DNA of 64,000 nucleotides, from positions 1,798,001 through 1,862,000 of the forward strand of contig JAVHKY010000027.1 in assembly GCA_035079385.1 (NCBI GenBank), read 5' to 3'. This document shows, in pieces, positions 1 to 13,316 of the stretch. The stretch comes from Aspidiotus rigidus. Taxonomy: Eukaryota > Arthropoda > Insecta > Hemiptera > Diaspididae. Made by a program: the position numbers and the translations under genes. Positions within the stretch are counted from its first letter, which is position 1, and each line of letters starts with the position of its first letter. The notes beneath the pieces were generated by a model. The model worked only from the letters and a program-made list of their open reading frames with translations. It ran no database searches and had not been told where the DNA came from.

Positions 1-558
1 GAGGAAGATTGGCGGGTAGATTGTATGATTGAATTTGGCAAGACAGATAAATATGGTTCCACACAAAAGCTTCTACGATCACCAAAAGTTGACCGAAGTC
101 GCCACTGGAACCATTTTCCCAAAATGGTAACCAACTTTTGAAAAATTGAGGCTATAGAATATTCTCTAAATTCAAAACTTGTAGAGTACACATGAAAAGT
201 TGAGCAAGCTTTTTAATGTGACGTATCACTATTGTATTTGCGGATACCTAACTAAAGTTTATTATTAAGAAGTTGAGAATTCAAAAATTTTTGAAAGAAA
301 ATCGAGAGCCCACAATTTGTAATTTGGGTCACATTGAAGAATCTCAAAAATTTGCGACCATTTTGGCCAACAATTGATCGTACAACCTTCGTCATTTTCA
401 GTATCTAATTTCTTTTCCCAAGAAATATAGCACTTACAAACAGTCATATCAATACCCATCGGTCAGAGCGTTTGGGACTTTCAACCCAATCGCTAGAAAT
501 TATTTAAAAAGAACATCATAAACAAGCAAAAACATGCGTCCTTTAGACGGAACCCTAA
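1..558. other. non-coding, no gene recognised
   Basis: AT-rich sequence without a supportable exon. The longest open frame, on the minus strand at 265-459, is 64 codons, has no recognisable motif and no convincing splice sites. I see no repeat boundary here, so this may be unique flanking DNA or very old transposon debris. Confidence 0.5.
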
Positions 559-3128
559 CACGTACCTAATCCAAGCCTGTAATTTCTTGCAGTTCAACGA
601 TCCCTTTCTACTTGTCAAACCACTCAATCTCAACTGTTACCCTATCTATTCTCCGACCTCTGCCTAGGCCCTCTCAATCACTTTGATATCTTCCTCCATC
701 CACAACGCGTATCCTGAAATTTTTCTCACGTTAAGAAACTTTCTCAACTCACTGGATCTATAAAAATCAAACACTTCCATACCCACACATAAATACTCTC
801 ACCTAACTCGTGACCCTACTGCCAGTATTGTGATACAGAAATATATTTTATCAACCCATCGTTAACTGTAAACTTATTCATAATCGTCTTGTTCCTGTGA
901 CACCTCACTCACCAAAAAATTGATTTATCTGCCAGAAGATCACATTCCATCACCTGATATTAGGCAGTAGCCAACACTGTTCTACCCACCCGACTCTCCT
1001 TTCTTCCATCCACTATTTAGAGGCAACACAAAAACTCAACAAATTTATAATCTATTCTTCTTCAACAATAAACCATACAACTCTTTTTTAGCAGCATAGC
1101 GACAACAGCAATTTTATATACGTGGGTTGCAACAATTTCCATGGTGAAGAAGCGAAATTGAACACCAGGAATGAAAATTAGATCATTACCCGCATGGTAA
1201 ATTCTGATTTCTTGAAATATTCCGAAGATAACCGGCTCTTGAAAAACAATATGTGGCACAAAGGAGCAGCTTCCGGTTTACCAGTCACATACAATATAGA
1301 CTTGGTCGTAAGATACACCACACGTTTCGAGAACGCCCCCCTGTGGCCCAGTTTCGCACACAGTCGCAGATATGTGTATCCTACACAATTGGTCAGAAAG
1401 TAGAAGTCCTATAAGTGTCAATTGTAAACATCTTGCTGAGGTCTCAGTGGTTTCCTTAGCAGAGTGCACTACTGCGTATCAATAGGTATCTCAAAATAGA
1501 TCTGTATTTCAAATTGATACCGGAACTTACTTTGTCGCATCATCAAACTCAGAGCCCCCCTCGCAAATCGCAAGAAAAAGCTGGGCCAAGTGGAAAACAT
1601 TCGATGATTTCAAAGAGCATAGTTTGAGAATTTGGGTGGTCTCCGTTGATGTGAATGATGTGCATCAGTCCTACAGTCCATGCCCTTACTTTCTAAAAAG
1701 ATAATATTGCAAACATCTTCTAGAATTGCATATTTGTCTTTACTTGCAGCAACAAAATTAGTGCTTCTAGGCCAAGAGAGGAGGAGAAGCAGACACTGTG
1801 AAGCACATTGATTGTGATGAATTGATCCGAAAATACCACCCCTCTTTTCTGTCTATCAATATATTCGCTTTTGAAGCAAATCATGCCCTCGCAATCTAAC
1901 CCCACTCTCGGCCTCTGCATTGTAGCTGGTAATCCACTCTCACTGCCAATTTTCTTGCATCTACAGCTTAATTCACTCACTTTCCAATTTACCCCCCTCG
2001 CACTCCACCGACATCATTCTCTCCTTCTTCCGCTCGAATTTGAACTTCAACCGAACCATGTACCCCTATCATATCATCCATCTCTCAATAGCTAACTCCT
2101 CCCCCAGATATCCGATTGGATTTAGCTGATAATCTCCAAACTCAAATCATTAAAACATGATCTCTATACTAATTCTCCCTCTCACTAGCCCTACTTTATC
2201 CGTTGGATCTAAAGCTAGACCCAAAACAGGATATGCGTACTCGATCCATGGGGTCATAGTTGTTGATTGAAAAATTCTGCCTCCATGTTCACTACCAAAC
2301 AAAACGCGATATACTTTTGTTTTTCTCATCTCCTCACCCCACCTCAAATTGCTACGGTTGACTGACTCACTTTCATCTCTCCTGGTTATACAAGACTCTT
2401 ATTCAACTAATTTCCTGAATCAGCGCGTTCATTTACTTTTGCAATCACTATCATCCACTTCTATATCTGTGACCTTCCTGTGGATTCCGGGTCACATCGA
2501 CTTTCCAGAACATGACGCGATTGTCTTCGCCGCCGAAGATTCCCTTCTATCCCACAAAATATCTGACCCTGTACTAACCCCTGCTTCCGATCTTAGGAAC
2601 TATTACAAATCCCTGATACTCGACTCTTGGCGCATGACTATTGGAAAAATCAGCATTCAAACAAACTTGGAGAGCAATCAAAAGCAAAGCAGTTCCCTGG
2701 ATTTCTTCCAATCTTAGTAACCGTCATAATGAAATCATTCTCTACCGCCTCAGAATTGATCACATATGTCCCACCCATTCCTATATTTTTTAAAATCTAT
2801 TCTTTCTTTCTCCCCTCTTGTCAGTACTGATACTGTCAATATGATGATACAGTATATCTGTTCGTCACCTCGTCTTGTGTCTTGTTCTTGAAAATATCCG
2901 TTTCTTTCATTCTGTTTCTACCACCAGCTCTTTGTAACAATTCCGATACAGTCAGTGACTCTCTTTACAATCTGCGTTTCACTCACCTTCATACTCTACT
3001 GTAGTCTCTGATCCTTTCCAACTCCCATCTCAATTTTCTCAAACTCTCCACAGTCACTACCCCGAGTCAATAACCGTTAGTATCGATGTATGGCTCGTAA
3101 ATACAGTAGTAATAATAATAATAATAAA
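559..3128 (+). mobile_element. decayed jockey-type non-LTR retrotransposon
   Basis: Broken remnant of a non-LTR retrotransposon. The best part is the RNase H region at about 2,160-2,720. Reading across a stop and a frame change gives GYAYSIHGVIVVD, then LRLTDSLSSLLVIQDS (the usual TDS-L-AL block), then TFLWIPGHIDFPEHD, matching the WVPGHVGI-GNE block of jockey RNase H with the conserved residues partly lost. At 2,630-2,830 comes a decayed C-terminal RLRIGHT-like segment followed by PSCQY. The 3' end near 3,128 is an (AAT)n tail, typical of this class. The 5' boundary is only a guess: upstream sequence is coding-like but frame-broken. It cannot encode working protein. Related fragments lie on the minus strand at 35.7 and 47-48.5 kb. 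Confidence 0.75.
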
Positions 3129-6100
3129 GAAACAGCACAATTACAAGTAAATAATTTTCCAATTCTTGTTTTGGACATTCTCGTTTTTTTATACACATAA
3201 TTTAAATTATTCCCTCATGAATGAATAAAGTGACACGAAAACTTTTACGATAACGATACCCAACACAATGGCAGGGTTAACCAATAATACAGTGTAAAAT
3301 TGTTTCCTTAAAACATTTCTAAACGGCAGTTACCATAAACCGCTTGAAATTATACACGGCCATTCATCGAAACACAATCTGTACTTCTAAACAATTTTGT
3401 CCAAAATAAAAAAATTCTTCGATGAAAAAATGCAGACAAAGACATCTAACGCCACGGCTTCGGAATGGGGAGTTTTTCATTTTCAATCCCACTATCACCG
3501 ATCGTGCACTAATAAAAAGCGACATTCAAAATTTCAGTAAAATTGGTACCAATTTTGCCATCATACATGAGTATACTTTAGTCGGCCAGTTTGCTACGAT
3601 CCGACATTTTGTGATTGAATAATTATTTTGTATTGGTCGCACAGATACAGCATCGTAGTGCAGCCACGGATTTGTGTACAAGCTGAACAAGCTGTAGCTT
3701 GAAGTGCGAAATTTTTAGGGCGCAAAAATTTGCCTAAAAAGTGAAAAAAAACTTGTAGTTTTTAGTTTGGCCTGAAAGGGCGCACTATTAGTTCCAGTAC
3801 TTGGGAGCATAAAAACCCAAAATCTGCCACTACATCATACTTTATGTGTTGTTTGTCCAACAGCGTTGACAGAATCATTATTTTATAATGGAATGGTAAA
3901 TATGTTTTCTAACATTCATTTTGAAACTTCAGATCAATAGATTCATGAATCCTGAGCCTACAACAAACTAATGACGCAAATTTCTCACTTAAAGAATGAG
4001 CATGGCATCAGGTTCTAATTTTGTGTATACTTACATAAAATGTAGAAGAGTAGGAGAGTAGGTACGTAGGTAGATAAACAAACTAAATGTTGATAGAGGA
4101 CGAGTTTGCGACAAGAACTTTCACAAATTACTGTATGATGATTAATCTATCGTTAAATTAGTAAAAAATTAGAGAAAGTAAAAAAAAAAAAAGTAGAGGG
4201 AAAGGAGTATAAATAAAAACAAACTAGTGCATGGATGAAGGAGGATAGGAGAGAGGAAGAGATTGTGAAAGGTTGGCGAAACTTTTTAATTTTCTAGTTG
4301 ATTCCGTGGTCGACGGATTTCGAAGTGGAAAATTTTTAAATGATTAGCGCGTATAGCCACCGCCTGTGTGCGGCAACCGCACAAGGAAGGAAGCTAACAC
4401 AGCAACTAACGACGACGAAGCGCTTGGTCTCTCCCTGTCCAGGATTTTTTTTAATTAAGTGAGATAACGCCTCAGGTACAGTAGCTCCATTTCGCCTCGT
4501 GAAAATTTTAATTTTCCGACTCGTGCACGCCCATCGACGATAACGGGTAAATAATCCGCGGTATACTCGCTCGTTGTCTCTATACGATATCCGACTTGTT
4601 TCCGCATCCGCGACCAAAAAAGTTTCACCGAGAGAGTCTAAAATTTTGTGAAACTGTGTATTATAACAGCCTCTTCGTATACTCTTAATACGTGAGGTGC
4701 GATGGACGTCTAGACGGAGCGGCTAAACGAAACGGCGCGATTCTAAATCCAGGACACGCACTGCGAACATCATCATCATCACCATCATTATCAGAATTGG
4801 CGAAAAATCCAAGCCGAACAACCCTCGAGAATTGCTTATTTCTACATTATACAGTCTGTGTATTCGTGTCGATATACATTAGAAAATGTCTTTTTAAAAC
4901 TGGGAATTAAAGAAAATGAAGGTGTCTCACGACCTAAAACGACCAGTGTAATGATATTCGTGAATCCGTTACCGGTACCTACCCATTTTCCACTCGGTTT
5001 AATTCGTAGAACGAACGAATTTCGAATTACTCGCGTTTATATTATAGACCCACGTACAAAAGATGGAGAGCTTAACCGCAGTAGTTCGTTTTAGTATTTA
5101 ATCCGCTTATGTGGCCCCCCATAGAATTGTAATTTGCGTTCACGCGTTTATTTTAAATATTAGATAATGGCCGTTGCGGCGTTTCTATGCAGCGATTTTT
5201 GGATTCAGTACCGAGAACCATGAAGTGGAACGTCGATGTTCTGTCAACGATACCATGAATACGGGTATACGATATCGATTTTTGGCCCAGTCCACGTGAA
5301 TTAACCACACTGTTCCAATTTATTTTACTCATTTCACAAATCAAAATGTCTTTTTTTTTCGATCTCTCACCTGCCCAGTCCGTTTAGAAAAACTTTTCGA
5401 TGGAATGAAAAATACCTACCTGACTCAAAAATTTTTATCGTAGTTTTCAATTCGATTTAAAATTCATCATCAGAATACATATTGAATGAGTAAGACGTAA
5501 GTAGAGCACTAATATTAGAACAGTGTTTCCATAAAAATTTGTATCTTAGCCTATAAGAATATTTGAAAATCCTAGGCTGTTGAACGGGCATAGGTATGTC
5601 ACTTCGAATTCATCCCTTCAAATGGAACACGCCTCACAAATTCTATTCATTCCTTTAATTTTTCATAATTTACTGCTTAGAAAACCATGAGCAATTCGCA
5701 GACCAAAAGGCAATATTCTCTTTAAGATCTAGCTTCTCAGTATACTTCCATAACTTAGTATAGGTAAGACGTAATAATATTATAGACTTGAAAATGAACG
5801 ATTTTTCTACCTCAAATTTTTATTGAAATTTGTGGACGTCGTCTGCTTAGCCTACTGGAAATCAGTATTCTACGTGTGTCAAGAGTTTCTGATTGAGTAA
5901 AATATAATATTTCAGACAAAATGTCACGTCAAAATAGTTCCTTGTTTTTCTTTTTTTCCCAAGAATGAACAGGAAGAAGGTGGCTAAGAAAACATAAAAG
6001 TGAGGTAATGAATGCATAACTCGATATCAATGTGAGAATTAAGAATACCTTATCTACGAGTAAAAAAGCAGAGGAGACAAACAATGGTGTCCTCAGTAAA

Positions 6101-6910
6101 GTCTACTTTTTGGACTGAGAACAGTGTCATGCCATTGATAATGGAGGCCAGTGGAAACGTAATAGAGCACGAGAAATCCAAAGTTAGTTTTAAAGATGAA
6201 CCGTGGTTTAAAAAACACTGCAATGAAAAGCAATACGCTAATAGAACAACTAAGCAGAATCTGGAATTTGTCAACGTAGAAGACAACATGAGATTTCATT
6301 AATACAAAAGACAATATTGTGGGACATTGTTTAATGAACAAATTAAATTAAACATAAAATGTTATATCTAATTTTATTTGTTTGTTAGAAGATATGAGAA
6401 AGAAGAAGCTAAAAGAATGGAAACTAAAACAGAGTAGAACGAAAAAAAAAAAAACTAGCCTAGGTACTTCAAGTGAAAGATATTTCATTTTGGTAATTGG
6501 TTCATAGTCACAAAGACAGGAGCCAGTAGTACCGCAGATCAATGGAGCCCAGGGATTGTTTCAAGCAACTAACCAGAGCAAGTTGTGCTGAAAATGAAGA
6601 ACGCCCCCCAACCAATCAGGAGATATAGGTAATGAATGAAAAAGACAAAAGATTTACAAAGCCTTGCAGTTGAATAGAGGACCAAACCAGACTATAATAA
6701 AATAATAGTACACAAATCAATTTTGCTATTCAACTAATTGTAGAATAGTCATTGAGACTCTTATTGATATAGTGACTAGGTGTAAGTAGAGCACTAGATA
6801 TTGAAAAATTATTAAGTTTACAATTCTACTTTCTTAGTTCTTACAAGAGTACTTGCGGGTATAACTACATCATCAGTTGTATTGCTACTGATGAAGGACA
6901 AGGCCCTAAA
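3129..6910. other. non-coding stretch, likely spondin-gene intron
   Basis: No exon is supportable. Two textures alternate. AT-rich DNA with runs such as GTAGGTACGTAGGTAGA (near 4,060) surrounds a CpG-richer block at about 4,300-5,330. That block holds short open frames on both strands with no domain and poor start context, so I do not call them genes; it could be an intronic control region. A piece near 3,660-3,830 (GTGCAGCCACGGATTTG, later AGGGCGCAAAAATTTG) resembles the end of a short DNA transposon, but I found no matching second end. Confidence 0.4.
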
Positions 6911-6911
6911 C

Positions 6912-7570
6912 ATGAGTTTTTATAGTATATAACACTGTGATCCTGTTGACTATAACAATGCTATGTTGTGATTGGTTCCTGTTAGAACATAACAATTTTT
7001 ACAATATAACACTGTGTTACTGTTTTGTGATTGGTTCACTCTGTTGACAAATATCCTATATTTCTATTGGCTATAAGGTTTCCTGCCATCTTATTGGTTG
7101 GTTCTGTTCTTCTTCTTTTGTCCAATCACCAGGCTGAATAATTTCTTACTTTCAATGTGATTATATTGTTCAAGAGGCTAGGTTTTTCCTCTTTGCCTTT
7201 GTAATCTCCACTTGTCCCGAAAGTTTTCTTCTCTTTGTGCGATTCTCTAGGGTATAAGGTACTTCAAATAGGCTATTCCTTCTCCATAGAGCTGTTCTTT
7301 GTTACAGTGTTTACCAAACAATGACCTCCCATTTTCTTTCTCCTTCGATGTTTTGTGTTCCTTTGTTCTGATCATAAACTTTCTAGCAGCCAATAGAAAC
7401 ACAACACATTGGTCAACAGAAAAAACCAATCACAAAGCAGTATGTCACAGCCAATAAGAATACAATGTTATATTGTAAGAATTAATATGTTTCAAGAGTA
7501 AACCAATCACAACGCAGCATTGTTATAGCCAACAGGATCACAGCGCAGTGTTACACGATAGAAACTTATA
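6912..7570. mobile_element. foldback element with CCAAT-type motifs
   Basis: The left arm (about 6,915-7,082) and right arm (about 7,382-7,570) are imperfect inverted copies around a spacer of about 300 bases. Both arms carry, in mirrored order, CTGTGATCCTGTTG, TATAACAATGC, TTGTGATTGGTT and CTATTGGCT. No open frame suggests a transposase. The structure fits a non-autonomous foldback or MITE-type element. Exact ends and target-site duplication could not be fixed by eye. Confidence 0.65.
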
Positions 7571-7786
7571 CCTAATACCCAAAATTACTCTTGTTTTTAG
7601 CAACTAATAAAGTGTACTTAGAATAGCAGTTATTTAAAAAAGTCGGTAAAGGTGTTATAAAACTGCATTAGACTGCTTTACTTAAGCCTTGTTCTACTCA
7701 ACATGAGTTTGGCATCACTTGCTTGTATTGTTGATAACAGATCCTGCATTTTTCCTAGGCTTGCATATGTTTTAGTAAAGTTTTCC

Positions 7787-7877
7787 CACCATTTCTCTTT
7801 GATTGGACATCTAATCAGAGAGAAATGGTGTTCCTGTCACTGGGCAATGAGCATCCTTTTCTCATCGCAGGTCACAA
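7787..7877. mobile_element. truncated palindromic MITE, sibling of the 44.7 kb copy
   Basis: Shares the centre and right arm with the complete element at 44,721-44,868: both carry CAGAGAGAAATGGTGTTC and then GGGCAATGAGCATCC, CTTTTCTCATCGCAGGTCAC. The left outer arm is missing here, so this is a one-sided fragment. The central loop is in the opposite orientation relative to the arms of the other copy. Confidence 0.75.
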
Positions 7878-10800
7878 ATTTCAACTATAACGATATTGAA
7901 CTATTGTAAATCCAACTTTAGGCTAATCAAAAGATAAACGTTTTGAACGTAATACCTAGCTTTGATTTGAACATACCTTTACCTATGAGAGTCGAACTAC
8001 TTTTCAAACATATTTACAATTACTGATAGTAGTATTGCGTAGGTATACAAATTGCAAATACTTTATCATTTGTCGCAAATGGAATTGATAGATCATTGAT
8101 TGTCCTGAAAAGGCGTCCAGGAAATATAAGAAATGGTAAAGTTCACAACGTACGAGTATTTACCCTTTCGCGAGTATAAGAAGTGACCCGGCTTTTTCTT
8201 TTCTCCTATCATGCCAGAAAGTTTGGCATATCGTCGATGAAATATCCTCGTTCAGACGTCGGACACTTCGAACTTTCTGTACGTACGTGGGAAACGCGTA
8301 AGTTTCAATTTCGTATTCTCGCGGCATTTGATTTATCGTCTTCTTCTCCCAATGTATTCTCGAGCACTTACGTTACCCTGCATCAAGTTTTAAGTACTAA
8401 TTCCAAGATGTAACCGTTATCCGCGAGCAAACTCGACACCGCGAAGGGTATATGTACTCGTTTCTTTTTTGTACGACGAAATTCCAAACGCATCCCGACA
8501 ATACTCCCAATGGTACGATGGAAAAAGCGGTGTACAAATACAGACGCACGTCACTACGTAACAGAATGAAGTTATTATTGTTAGAGTTACGAGTCGCGAT
8601 AATTTACAGGGAGTAGGAGAGAGAGATTTATCTTTTGCAAGTTTTCAAACTTGTGTCCAGCATGATCTATCGCAGTCATCAACTACAACTCACAAAGAGG
8701 TATATAATGCAGTCATATAGCATTCTACTGTTCGCAGCTGCGCCACTGTCTAAATACAGACTGAACTTGTATTTTGTGTACAGGGCTACTGCATTATTTT
8801 ATGCGAAAGTGCTTAAAAGGAGTAATTTATACGTACCAACGCGCCTCCGCTGCTGATATAATGAACAACGTCGTGTTAATCCAAAAGAAAAACCAACATC
8901 ATCGACGTCATATTTTAGCCGACGAATTGTGTTTCGTTTTCCCTTTGCCAAGTCGAGCTATATAACGTTTCCTTATTCATTGTTATCCAGCCAGTCGAGT
9001 CTACTGCTGGCATATTATCCGAGTGTCGCGGGGCTCTTTTGAAAATCAATTCGCGAACGATAATTCGAAAATTCTTTCAGCGCCGCCGGTAATGGCAGAA
9101 AGTTTTTCATTTTAATTTGCAACACTGTATTGGAATGGGCACAATAAAAAAATATTGCGCATTCTCCCATTCATACGTTTGAGACTAATTTCAACTTCCA
9201 ATTCTTCGCGTATTGTATGGAGGCACCGGTACCTATCTTTGAAAAACGAATCGCTCGCTTTTCAAGACCTGAAGAGGGTGGACTTTAATCTCAAAATCCC
9301 AGATCGTGAATAACTCACAAAAAACTGTTGAAGTTATCAAATGAGGAAAACGAATTAGAAACTACGATACTTGTATACGATTTGAGACGGGGGTTCCCAA
9401 CCGGTAGTCCGCGAGAGGTTCGTCAGACTAAAAATTTTTGAGTAGTAGACGAAAACACACGAAAAAAACCATAACTTACATTGGAATGAAAATAATTATT
9501 CACTACATTTCTGTCAATTCCTACGATTTGAACGTCGCTCTACTTCTATTACATTATAGTATCAGTTAATTGTACGATTGAATTATTTTGAGAAAATTCG
9601 CTACATGAAAGATGAAGTCGTGCTCAAGCACGGAACAGAGGGTCAGACAACAAGTTTGTACTTGAATGCACTTCTCGATAACAGCTTACGCTCACTCCTT
9701 CAGAAATGAGAACTTCAATTATGCATCATCTGAAATCCCCGAAAGAAGAATTCAACCTGTAATTCCCTGAATATGGCCCAAAAAAAGAGGATGTGATTTG
9801 GAGAATGATTTGCAATCCTTTCGCTGTCCATGCTAGAGAGGTACCTACATCGTGAGATGCAAGAGGAACTAATCGACTTACAGAATAATACCTACTTATT
9901 GTCGAGATACGTTTCGATCCGGTGTAAGCCTGGAAGAGTTTGGGTGTAAAATGCCTCGTACTCAAAGCTGCGCGGTATCTCGTCGTGTTCTCAACGACAT
10001 ATTAGTGCGAACAAGCATTTTTTAACCTTTTGATTATCAAAAATAAGCAGCGACATCGGTTGGACGTAGCATTGAAGTTTGAGACATCTAAATTATGCTT
10101 TTCCCACTGAGTCAAGGTTTAGAGCTGAAGTGGTGATTATAAAGTAGAGTAATAGATCTAGTTATAATATCGGCGCTGTTGAAAAGGAAGTCATGCAGTG
10201 CTCGTTTGAGTGGGAACAGCCTAATGGCAACTCCTCCGTACCCATTCGTCTAAAACTTGAGACTTTGTCGAAATGATAAAGTCAAGAAAGCTTTGTAAAA
10301 TTTACAGAGAATTGGACACCGGGTTGACTTTACAAATACAGAAATCCACGGTCGGTGATAGATTATTGGAAAAAAGGTTCATGAAACAATACCAAGATAG
10401 ATGCAGCCGAGAGACTGAGTCTGTGGTAACCATTGTGACAGTAGAAGAGAGCGGCGACTGAGTGGATTTAATGTACCAATTAGAAGAAAATGCGACCGAA
10501 AATTCTATGAGGAACAACGTTTGTTTGAAACTTTTTCCTCTAAAGTGCGTAGTTTGCGAGAAAATTGCAAAAAAACTGAATTTTGGGGGATAACGATGGT
10601 CATAAAGGAGGTTTACAGGAGGTGGGACGCTGTGATTCTTTTGGTATTTTCATCAGATGGTCTTTTTGACCACTTTCATGAAAAAAAAAAATGAATTATC
10701 GCAATTATGTCCAGCTATAGAAGTCTAATTTGACTGGACATGTGAAGGCGATTCGCAACGTTCAGATGGACAATAAAAAATTCATCATATCACGAAAACT

Positions 10801-12486
10801 TTCTTGAGATGTAGATACTAAAAAAATTACTTTCAAACTTTGGAAACCCCTGTAGTCGTATGTGTTGAATACCTTCTTCTTTGAAAAATTTTTAGGCAAT
10901 AAAATGAAGTGAATTTCGCGTGTCTCCCGATACTGGTATACTTAAAAAGAAAAACAAGTAAGAATAAGAGCTAAGTTCCTTTCGTAATAAAATTTTCATT
11001 ATTATTCAACGATCGAGGGGAACCAACATTCAACGAAATTAACAACGCACTTCAAAAGTCTCGCACTCTTCATCGGAAGGTATACCATAGTGCTGCTTAC
11101 TTTCCAAGTCTTTACTGAACGTATCTCCATCAAGAAAATTCAATTAAGTTAGCCAACTTTTCAAACCGAATTAATTGCCGATGCTGCACAACGTACTAAT
11201 TAAAATGAAGTAGAAAAAGAAGAGCGCGCTGTGAGGAAAACAAGACGAGATGAAGAAGAACTCTATGATCACAAAATATACATTCGGCATCGATATTCGA
11301 TGGTGACAATTGGGTAAAGTGTGTTCTGGAGAATGAAGAAGAGGAGGGGAAAAGAAAAACACTTTTGAGCCTTGAGCCACGTCTGCATTTGCAGTACATT
11401 ACCTGCAGTTTTCTCTTCGTAATTCATTTCGTATCCGTCCGACCGCAAAAGATAATCGATTTTTCCCCTCGTGCGCCTACGTATTCAGTTTTTCATTTTC
11501 AGAATTTTTCAGTTTCCAAATCAAACGAGTACATCCACGCAGAAATTGTTATTTTTACTACCTGTACACGCTGGGTACGTTAATTTCACAACGCAACGTC
11601 AGAAAACGCATTTGCATGCAACAGAAATAATGAAAACATCCGCTGCCACCGCTGCACTGTTGTTGTCGCACTTTTACGTACTGGGATAATTTTCTATGCA
11701 TTCGTATATTTGGCGACTGGTAAAATATCCGTTTATATGCGAAATGAGGCAGTACTCAGATTTTCCCGTGTTCTCTGAACGCTACATCTAGAAAATATCC
11801 GCAAAAACATCATAAAGAAGAAAATAATGAAAAGGAAAGAGAGAATAATAAGTACGAGAGGGAAAAAAAACAATACAGCTTAATCAAAACTTCATAGACT
11901 TGTTGTAGACGCTTGTAAATTTGCATAATGCTTTACCCGCGAATACGCCTTCATGTACTTGCTAACCGTTGCCTCCTTCCTACATGTAGCCCAAGTCATA
12001 GCTAAACACGGCCACTGTGAATGAATTTATGGAAATTGCAATTTTTTTTTTGCCGACGAGAACCCGTTGACGATGATCAATCGAACACCACAAGGACATA
12101 TGTGAAGAAAAATTGCTGGTTCATTTTACACAATCTTTTCCTCTATACATAAATTTCACATCAGGCTGGATTCTAGAATTATTAGTAAACTTAGTTAATA
12201 TTGATGTACTAGGAATAGCGTTTGCAATCCAAGTTGAAAGCTCAAATTCTACGAATCGAAAAAACAAGACAGGTACTTCGTAATGAATTATCATGTCATC
12301 AAGTTTTAGTCGACGAGTTGATGCGAGCATCATTTGTAATAATTGTATACCGCTTCATTATTTTGTGCTTAACGAGTATTTCAGTAGTTCTCTGTTTCAT
12401 TCCCGCCTCTTTTCGTATACCTTCTTTACATTTAGAAAGTCATTTCAAAAGATGCCACTACAGTACTTGAGTGCGCATTATTTTAT
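7878..12486. other. non-coding stretch, likely spondin-gene intron
   Basis: No exon recognised. CpG-richer blocks (about 8,150-9,250 and 11,150-11,700) alternate with AT-rich DNA. At 9,386-9,450 the sequence GGGGGTTCCCAACCGGTAGT followed by CCGCGAGAGG matches the usual look of a hAT-family transposon end, but no partner end was seen. Open frames at 8,183-8,413, 9,726-9,965 and 10,273-10,461 have no motif, conserved-looking blocks or splice context and were left out. Confidence 0.4.
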
Positions 12487-12768
12487 TTGCTAATTATTCG
12501 ATACGTATTGGTATACTTAATTTCGCGTCATGTTTCATGTCAGCAAGAAATAAACTCGAAATTTAATATGAAACAAATTGATTTGTTCCCCTCAAGAACC
12601 CATCGTTCTTTCACAGAAAACCAAATGCCGAAGGAAGGGATACGCAAAACAAGTAAACACAAAGAGTTTTACGAGAGCCCCAGAAATTACGAACACATCG
12701 GAGCACTGTCGCATGAGAAACCATCATCTAGCGAGACAAAAAAGCAACTAAAAACCAACGACGACTGA
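12487..12768 (+). CDS. doubtful small secreted-type ORF
   Basis: A 93-codon open frame from ATG. Residues 1-18 (LIIRYVLVYLISRHVSC) look like a signal peptide, and the rest is hydrophilic, rich in Lys, Glu and Ser. I do not recognise it. It stands just upstream of a transposon fragment in a region otherwise without exons, and no promoter or poly(A) signal supports it. It may be chance. Confidence 0.13.
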   Translation: MLIIRYVLVYLISRHVSCQQEINSKFNMKQIDLFPSRTHRSFTENQMPKEGIRKTSKHKEFYESPRNYEHIGALSHEKPSSSETKKQLKTNDD

Positions 12769-12904
12769 AAACAAGAGCATACGAGGATATCAGGGCTGAA
12801 CAAGCGAGTCATTACCATGTGAATTATACTAATACCTCGACCTCACGGTTCAGAGGAAGATTACAAGGAAATACCTCGTTTCTACCACCTTCTTCCCTCG
12901 CGAT

Positions 12905-13274
12905 TTGAATCCAAATAGTAGAAAGCACTGGATCAGGATCCCATTTTTGGGCAACTTTCGTTCACAATTGAGTCGTGTTCTCCGCCCCTTTGATTTTTGC
13001 CCCACGTATTATAACCTCAAGACTGTTGAAAATTTATTCGTGAAGTTTCAGGACCCTGTCCCACCAGTCGAGGAGAGTGGGGAATGTGATGACAGTAAGA
13101 GAGTTTACACTGGCGAGCCAAACTATCAGCTCAAAATAAGAGTGGCTGAGCATAGGAAAACGTAGGAAAAGAAGAATATAGGCGGACCGCATGCGTTCGA
13201 GAATATCGAAATCATCCGTCATCTGAATAGCGACATCGTTAATGTGCTCAACAGGTACATACCTGAAAATTGAA
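12905..13274 (+). pseudogene. Penelope-like element GIY-YIG endonuclease fragment
   Basis: C-terminal part of the polyprotein of a Penelope-like retroelement. The frame reads WIRIPFLGNF, SQLSRVLRPFDF, YYNLKTVENLFVKFQDPVP, ESGECDD, then KRVYTGEP and QLKIRVAEHRKT. These fit the linker and GIY-YIG nuclease of Penelope-like elements, in which the block is normally SGVYK-C...CYIGQT.R.L..R..EH. The central YIG reads YTG and the SGVY block has lost residues, so the nuclease is dead. A stop follows the HRKT block, after which the same reading resumes in another frame (AFENIEIIRHLNSDIVNVLN) to about 13,274. No reverse transcriptase is preserved upstream, so the copy is 5'-truncated. Confidence 0.7.
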
Positions 13275-13316
13275 AAAGTTTTTCCAAGTGTACAATTCTG
13301 TGCCGTCGAGTTTTCC

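Noticed and set aside
4336..4617. Minus-strand frame of 93 codons in a CpG-richer block
   Set aside because: No motif, no splice or promoter support, and other frames in the block are equally open.
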